From assembly GCA_964650465.1 (NCBI GenBank), contig CAZYTA010000010.1, positions 8,927-72,926 on the forward strand: DNA of 64,000 nucleotides, written 5' to 3'. Below the pieces are notes generated by a model, which saw only the letters and a list, made by a program, of their open reading frames with translations, was not told the origin of the DNA and searched no databases. Position 1 is the first letter of the stretch, and each line of letters begins with the position of its first letter. This document shows, piece by piece, positions 59,512 through 64,000 of this stretch. Origin of the DNA: RGIG6353 sp964650465 (GTDB taxonomy: Bacteria; Bacillota; Clostridia; Oscillospirales; SIG627). The position numbers and the translations under genes are program-made.

Positions 59512-60863
59512 CAGAACTGAGCGCAAAACAGATAGCGGACATTGTCGGAGGACAGCTTTACGGTGACGGAAGCGTCAGGGTAACATCGGTATGTACAGAC
59601 AGCAGAAAGGCAGAAAAAAATGACCTGTTTACAGCGCTCAAGGGTGAACGCTTTGACGGTAACGACTACCTTTCTCAGCTTGACGGAAGAGTAGGAGCGG
59701 CAATAGCCGAGCGCACAGCACAGGTGTCATATCCGATAATTCTCGTTAAGGATTCTCTTGCCGCGCTTACGGCTCTCTCAAAGTATTACGCCAAGAATAT
59801 CATACATCCCGATATTACCGTATCTCTTACAGGCAGTGTGGGAAAAACCACAACAAAAGAAATGGTATCGTCGGTGCTGTCCTCGGCGTACAAGACCGCA
59901 TACACAAAAGGTAATTTCAATAACCACATAGGAGTACCTCTGACTCTCCTTTCTGCAGAGGCGGATGACAAGGCTCTTGTGTGCGAAATGGGAATGAATC
60001 ATAAGGGAGAGCTTGAGCATTTGTCTGGGCTGGTTGATTCGGATGTGGCGCTGATTACAAACATAGGACATTCACACATAGAAAATCTGGGAAGCCGCGA
60101 AGGAATAAGAGATGCAAAGCTTGAAATATTGACAGGTTTGAAAAAGAATGGAACTCTTATAATTAACGGGGACGAACCTCTTCTTGAAAATCCTCCCTTT
60201 GATGGTAAAGTAATAACTGTTGGATTGACCGATAAATGCGACCTTTGGGCGGACAATATCGAAATGGGTGAGGATAATGTAATATATACTCTCCATTCCT
60301 TCGGAAAAACTTCAAGAATAGAGCTTTCCTGTACCGGCAGACACAATGTTGTAAATTCACTGTTTGCCATAGCAACCGGTATGGTTGCAGGTATTGAGCC
60401 TGACAAAATACAATCCGGCTTACTGAATTATAAGTCTGTAGGCTTAAGACAGAACATATACATCAAAAACGGTGTGCGTGTTATAGCCGATTGCTACAAT
60501 GCAGGTATAGAATCAATGACAGCTTCACTGAAAATGATGTCCGAGCTGAAATGTGACGGCAGGCGTGTAGCGGTACTGTCCGATATGCTTGAGCTTGGAG
60601 AAATATCCGAGGAGGCACACAGAAGTGTGGGGTTAACGGTTGCGGAATGCAAAACCGATATGCTGTTCACTGTAGGAAATGCAGCCTTATTCATCTGTGA
60701 GGAAGCAATTTCGCATGGCACAAAGGCTACTCATTTCGATACAAAGCAGCAGCTTGCCGATGAGCTTCGCAGATTCCTCAAAGAAGGGGATACTGTGCTG
60801 TTCAAGGCAAGTCATTCCATGAAGCTTGAAGAAGTAATAAGTATTGCAGGTTTAGAAAAATAA
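59508..60863 (+). CDS. murF: UDP-MurNAc-pentapeptide synthetase MurF
   Basis: 451 residues. N-terminal KNDLFTALKGERFDGNDYL, ATP loop LTGSVGKTTTKEMVSSVL, NFNNHIGVPLTLL, EMGMNHKGELEHLS, ITNIGHSHIENLGSREGI and the C-terminal IADCYNAGIESM (DxYNA motif) followed by VLSDMLELGEISE. It adds D-Ala-D-Ala to the UDP-MurNAc-tripeptide. Confidence 0.97.
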   Translation: MTELSAKQIADIVGGQLYGDGSVRVTSVCTDSRKAEKNDLFTALKGERFDGNDYLSQLDGRVGAAIAERTAQVSYPIILVKDSLAALTALSKYYAKNIIHPDITVSLTGSVGKTTTKEMVSSVLSSAYKTAYTKGNFNNHIGVPLTLLSAEADDKALVCEMGMNHKGELEHLSGLVDSDVALITNIGHSHIENLGSREGIRDAKLEILTGLKKNGTLIINGDEPLLENPPFDGKVITVGLTDKCDLWADNIEMGEDNVIYTLHSFGKTSRIELSCTGRHNVVNSLFAIATGMVAGIEPDKIQSGLLNYKSVGLRQNIYIKNGVRVIADCYNAGIESMTASLKMMSELKCDGRRVAVLSDMLELGEISEEAHRSVGLTVAECKTDMLFTVGNAALFICEEAISHGTKATHFDTKQQLADELRRFLKEGDTVLFKASHSMKLEEVISIAGLEK

Positions 60864-60880
60864 AATATCGGAGAAGAACA

Positions 60881-61861
60881 ATGACAGTTGGTATGATTTT
60901 TGCAATATCTCTTGCGGTGAGCTTAATAATGACGCTTGCCCTTGAAAAAAAGTTTATTCCGTTTTTAATGCGTATAAAAATGGGACAGGTAATTCTTGAC
61001 ATAGGACCCCGTTGGCACAAATCCAAGGAGGGTACCCCCACAATGGGAGGTATTTTCTTTATTACATCTATTACCATAGTTACCCTTGCCTTTGGAGCAT
61101 ATCATGCGATATCCGACGGAGATTGGTCTATTCTTATCACTCTGGGGATGATGACTCTGTTTGGCGTTATAGGTTTTATTGATGATTATACCAAGTTTGT
61201 AAAAAAGCAGAACGCAGGACTTACTGCGGTACAAAAGCTGATATTTCAATTTGCGGTAGCATCTGTGTATATAGGCTTGATGGCGTATTTCGGATATATC
61301 AACACAGCGCTGAAGCTTCCGTTTACGGATGCTGTTCTCGAGCTGGGAGTATTTTATTACATATTGAGTGTTATTTTTATAGCCTTCACTGTCAACAGCG
61401 TAAATCTTACAGACGGAATTGACGGACTTGCAGGTAGCGTAACTCTTGTCATTACAATTCTTTTTTCTGCTATCTCGATAGCAGACGGAAACAGGGCTTT
61501 GACCTCTCTTGTCGGTGCTGTTGCCGGAGGTCTTATAGGATTTTTATACTATAACATCAATCCTGCAAGAATATTTATGGGAGATACAGGTTCGCTGTAC
61601 CTCGGGGGCTTTGTTGTGGGACTGGCTTATATTTTTGATTGCCCTCTCATTATTTTTATTTCTGGTCTTTGGTATGTCATTGAGTCTGTTTCGGTAATGA
61701 TACAGGTGTTTTCCTTTAAGGTGTTTCACAAACGAGTGTTTAAAATGACTCCGATACACCACCATTTTGAGATGATTGGTTGGTCGGAGCACAAAATAGT
61801 CAGAATTTTTTCGGCTTTCACCGCACTTATGTGCGTTGTAGCGTACTTTGCATTCAGATGA
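60881..61861 (+). CDS. mraY: Phospho-MurNAc-pentapeptide transferase MraY
   Basis: 326 residues with about ten membrane helices. Motifs: KEGTPTMGGIFFI, GFIDDYTKFVKKQNAGLTAVQKL (Asp pair), VNLTDGIDGLAGSVT, FMGDTGSLYLGG and MTPIHHHFEMIGWSEHKIV. It makes lipid I from UDP-MurNAc-pentapeptide and undecaprenyl phosphate. GGAGAAG precedes the ATG. Confidence 0.97.
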   Translation: MTVGMIFAISLAVSLIMTLALEKKFIPFLMRIKMGQVILDIGPRWHKSKEGTPTMGGIFFITSITIVTLAFGAYHAISDGDWSILITLGMMTLFGVIGFIDDYTKFVKKQNAGLTAVQKLIFQFAVASVYIGLMAYFGYINTALKLPFTDAVLELGVFYYILSVIFIAFTVNSVNLTDGIDGLAGSVTLVITILFSAISIADGNRALTSLVGAVAGGLIGFLYYNINPARIFMGDTGSLYLGGFVVGLAYIFDCPLIIFISGLWYVIESVSVMIQVFSFKVFHKRVFKMTPIHHHFEMIGWSEHKIVRIFSAFTALMCVVAYFAFR

Positions 61862-61879
61862 TTTTCGGAGGTGATGGTA

Positions 61880-63055
61880 TTGCCGATATCTAAAACTGCA
61901 CAGCGCAGAACGGCTGTCAAAGCATCTGAACAACCTCAGTCACAGGACATTATAAGAGTAAAGGCAGGGATAGACCGTCCCTTTCTCATAATAGTTTTAC
62001 TTCTTGTTGCTATTGGCACTGTAATGGTTTTTTCGTCCAGCTATGCATATGCAAAATCTGTGTACAAGGATAGCTATTATTTTGCTTTTGACCAGATAAA
62101 ATGGGTTGCAATAGGAACAGCGGCGTTGCTTTTTGTGGCTTATGTTTTTGATTATCTTATAATACGTAAGCTTCAGATGCCGTTTTTCGTTATATGTATG
62201 CTTGCAATGGCGCTCGTACCTGTTTTCGGATATGAGGTAAACGAAGCTACAAGATGGTTTAAACTCGGACCGCTTACGGTACAGCCTTCGGAATTTGCCA
62301 AGCTTGCAATAATACTGTTTTTCTCGGAGCATATAAGCTCCGGTAAAAATGCGGGTAAGCACTATCTGATACAAATGCTGCCCTATCTTATGGTTGGCGG
62401 ATATATGGCTGTTACGCTGGCTTTGGAGCCGCATATCTCTTGTATTGTTATTGTAGCCTGTCTTATTCTTTTGCTGATGTATTTCGGAGACGTTCCCATG
62501 AAGCAATTGGTGGGCTTGGGTGTAATTGCTGTTACAGCAATAGGTGCGATAATACTGATGTCAGGACACGGTATGGCACGTTTGCAGGTATGGTTCCATC
62601 CCGAAAATTATCCACAGAGCGGCGGTTGGCAGCCACTTCAGTCCTTACTTGCAATAGGCTCGGGAGGCTTCTGGGGTGTGGGACTTGGACAGAGTACACA
62701 AAAGCACCTGTATTTGCCCGAACCGCAGAATGATTACATATTTGCTATACTTTGCGAAGAAATGGGATTTGTTTTCGCCGTAATTGTTATCGGATTGTTT
62801 GTTGCACTGGTTTGGCGCGGAATGTATATAGCAAAAAAAGCACCGAGTATTTATGCTTCACTTGTAGTTATAGGCATAGTATCACAGGTTGCTATACAGG
62901 CTTTGCTTAATATAGCGGTTGTCACCAACACCTTGCCGAGTACAGGTATTTCGTTACCGTTTTTCAGCTACGGCGGTACATCGCTTATTACTCTTATGGC
63001 TGAAATGGGCATAGTCCTGAACATATCAAAATATTCATACACTCCGAAAGGATAG
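61880..63055 (+). CDS. ftsW: SEDS glycosyltransferase FtsW/SpoVE
   Basis: 391 residues from TTG 61880, favoured because GGAGGTG is 6 bases upstream; GTG/ATG at 61871/61874 overlap that site. About ten membrane helices. SEDS motifs include FSSSYAYAKS, EATRWFKLGPLTVQPSEFAKLAII, ALEPHIS, LLAIGSGGFWGVGLGQS, PEPQNDYIFAILCEEMGF and LPSTGISLPFFSYGGTSLI. It polymerises septal glycan with the class B PBP. It follows mraY directly, without murD. The SpoVE role cannot be separated by sequence alone. Confidence 0.92.
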   Translation: MPISKTAQRRTAVKASEQPQSQDIIRVKAGIDRPFLIIVLLLVAIGTVMVFSSSYAYAKSVYKDSYYFAFDQIKWVAIGTAALLFVAYVFDYLIIRKLQMPFFVICMLAMALVPVFGYEVNEATRWFKLGPLTVQPSEFAKLAIILFFSEHISSGKNAGKHYLIQMLPYLMVGGYMAVTLALEPHISCIVIVACLILLLMYFGDVPMKQLVGLGVIAVTAIGAIILMSGHGMARLQVWFHPENYPQSGGWQPLQSLLAIGSGGFWGVGLGQSTQKHLYLPEPQNDYIFAILCEEMGFVFAVIVIGLFVALVWRGMYIAKKAPSIYASLVVIGIVSQVAIQALLNIAVVTNTLPSTGISLPFFSYGGTSLITLMAEMGIVLNISKYSYTPKG

Positions 63056-63060
63056 TAATT

Positions 63061-64000
63061 ATGAAAATACTACTCTCGGGCGGAGGGACGGCAGGGCATA
63101 TAAACCCTGCCCTCGCTATCGCCGCTAAAATAAAAAAAGAATGTCCCGATGCGGAGATTGCCTTTGTGGGCACTCCCAAGGGAATGGAAAATAAGCTTGT
63201 TGCAAGAGCGGGATATCCAATATTTCATGTGGATGTCAGGGGCTTTTCACGCAGCTTTGCACCAAAGAGCATAATAAAAAATATGGGAACGGCAGTAATG
63301 GCTTTTACGTCACCCATAAAGGCTAAAAAAATAATACGAGATTTCAAGCCCGATGCGGTGATAGGCACAGGAGGATATGTCAGCTGGCCAGTGCTTAAGG
63401 CTGCAGCTTCTTTGGGTGTTCCCACGCTTATTCACGAGCAGAATGCTGTTATAGGCGTGACAACAAATATGCTCTCAAAGATTGTTGACAGAGTAATGAT
63501 AAGCTTTGAGGAGTCGAGACAGGAGCTGGAATGCGCTAAGGACAAGATAGTTCTTGTGGGAAATCCGACAACCCCCGATATTTTCAGTGTTTCAAAGGAC
63601 ACAGAAAGAGAGAAGCTGGGAATCGGAGATACTCCTTATTTGCTGTCCTACGGCGGAAGTCTGGGTGCTAAGGTGATAAACAATAATATATTTGATATCG
63701 TGGAGAGCTGTCGCTTCAAGGACAGGATACGCCATACGCACGGTGTAGGGTCTTATGAATGGGGTGTCAGAAAGGACGAGATAGAAAGAAGAGGCTTAAA
63801 CAATACAAACGGCATTGAAATGACAGAATATATATATGATATGCCGTCTAAAATGTCGGCTGCCGATTTGGTTATTGCAAGGGCAGGTGCCATAACATTG
63901 GCTGAGCTTGCAATTTTGGGCAAGCCTGCAATTCTTATTCCCTCGCCTAATGTAACCAATAATCACCAGTACAAAAATGCAAAAGTTGTAAGTGATGCAG
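63061..64000 (+). CDS. murG: UDP-GlcNAc:lipid I N-acetylglucosaminyltransferase MurG (runs off window end)
   Basis: The first 313 codons are present. Family motifs: LLSGGGTAGHINPALAIA (lipid I site), FVGTPKGMENKLV, VIGTGGYVSWPVL, HEQNAVIGVTTNMLS, LLSYGGSLGAKVINN, and the UDP-GlcNAc site with RAGAITLAELAILGKPAILIPSPN. It converts lipid I to lipid II at the inner face of the membrane. The C-terminal 40-50 residues lie outside the window. Confidence 0.97.
   Translation, partial: MKILLSGGGTAGHINPALAIAAKIKKECPDAEIAFVGTPKGMENKLVARAGYPIFHVDVRGFSRSFAPKSIIKNMGTAVMAFTSPIKAKKIIRDFKPDAVIGTGGYVSWPVLKAAASLGVPTLIHEQNAVIGVTTNMLSKIVDRVMISFEESRQELECAKDKIVLVGNPTTPDIFSVSKDTEREKLGIGDTPYLLSYGGSLGAKVINNNIFDIVESCRFKDRIRHTHGVGSYEWGVRKDEIERRGLNNTNGIEMTEYIYDMPSKMSAADLVIARAGAITLAELAILGKPAILIPSPNVTNNHQYKNAKVVSDA

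Noticed and set aside
58330..59526. 398-residue minus-strand ORF opposite murE
   Set aside because: Antisense shadow of a clear murE; unusual composition and no ribosome site.
1..64000. tRNA or rRNA genes
   Set aside because: No cloverleaf T-arm pattern or rRNA-like stretch was recognised by eye on either strand.

Overview
The window looks like a chromosomal segment of an anaerobic, spore-lineage Bacillota (class Clostridia), probably an uncultured gut-type species. The reasons are a complete Spo0A, a CIRCE/HrcA-controlled hrcA-grpE-dnaK-dnaJ locus, a Gram-positive division/cell-wall cluster with a PASTA-tailed penicillin-binding protein, and many glycan-degrading genes under AraC-family regulators. 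Base composition leans to AT. Readable promoters are sigma-A type with a 17-bp spacer, often with a TGn extended -10. No tRNA, rRNA, CRISPR array, transposase or phage gene was seen.

Layout. 1-6.3 kb: a GH39/GH2 glycosidase operon (minus strand) divergent from an AraC-led operon carrying a nitrilase-GDPD fusion, an aldose 1-epimerase and a radical SAM protein. 6.3-9.9 kb: a heterodimeric ABC exporter, divergent from spo0A (10.1 kb), with two Spo0A-box-like sites at its promoter. 11-16.2 kb: the heat-shock chaperone operon. 16.3-23 kb: a 2237-residue secreted protein made of repeated modules plus a glycosidase-like barrel. 23-28.9 kb: two AraC-type regulators, a Gfo/Idh/MocA oxidoreductase, an acyltransferase-like protein and a GH20 hexosaminidase. 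29-36.7 kb: a run of housekeeping genes (AlkD-like glycosylase, KtrB/KtrA potassium uptake, GtrA, nitroreductase, SfsA, GNAT, HflK/HflC-like pair, class I amidotransferase). 36.9-43.6 kb: a LysR regulator divergent from an 1873-residue secreted NlpC/P60-like protein that shares modules with the 2237-residue protein. 43.6-52.4 kb: a GH36-type alpha-galactosidase with its AraC regulator, class II aldolase, AlaA-type aminotransferase, glutamate dehydrogenase and a CE15-like esterase. 52.4-64 kb: rsmD, coaD and the dcw cluster mraZ-rsmH-ftsL-pbp-murE-murF-mraY-ftsW-murG (murG runs off the end), without murD at its usual place.

How the genes work together. The glycosidases, epimerase, oxidoreductase, aldolase and AraC regulators read as several small sugar-scavenging units. 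The GH2/GH39, GH20, GH36 and CE15 proteins show no obvious signal peptide, so they probably act on imported oligosaccharides, while the two giant proteins act outside the cell.

The most unusual signals are non-coding or modular. (1) A roughly 90-105 nt structured repeat family occurs at five loci (seven units, plus one tail fragment), nearly always in the same orientation as the preceding gene and beginning at its stop codon, with compensatory stem changes. (2) A six-hairpin array starts right at the gdhA stop. (3) A roughly 310-residue module, not recognised, is present four times in one giant protein and once in the other. (4) Tandem Spo0A-like boxes, one helical turn apart, sit at the exporter promoter next to spo0A.
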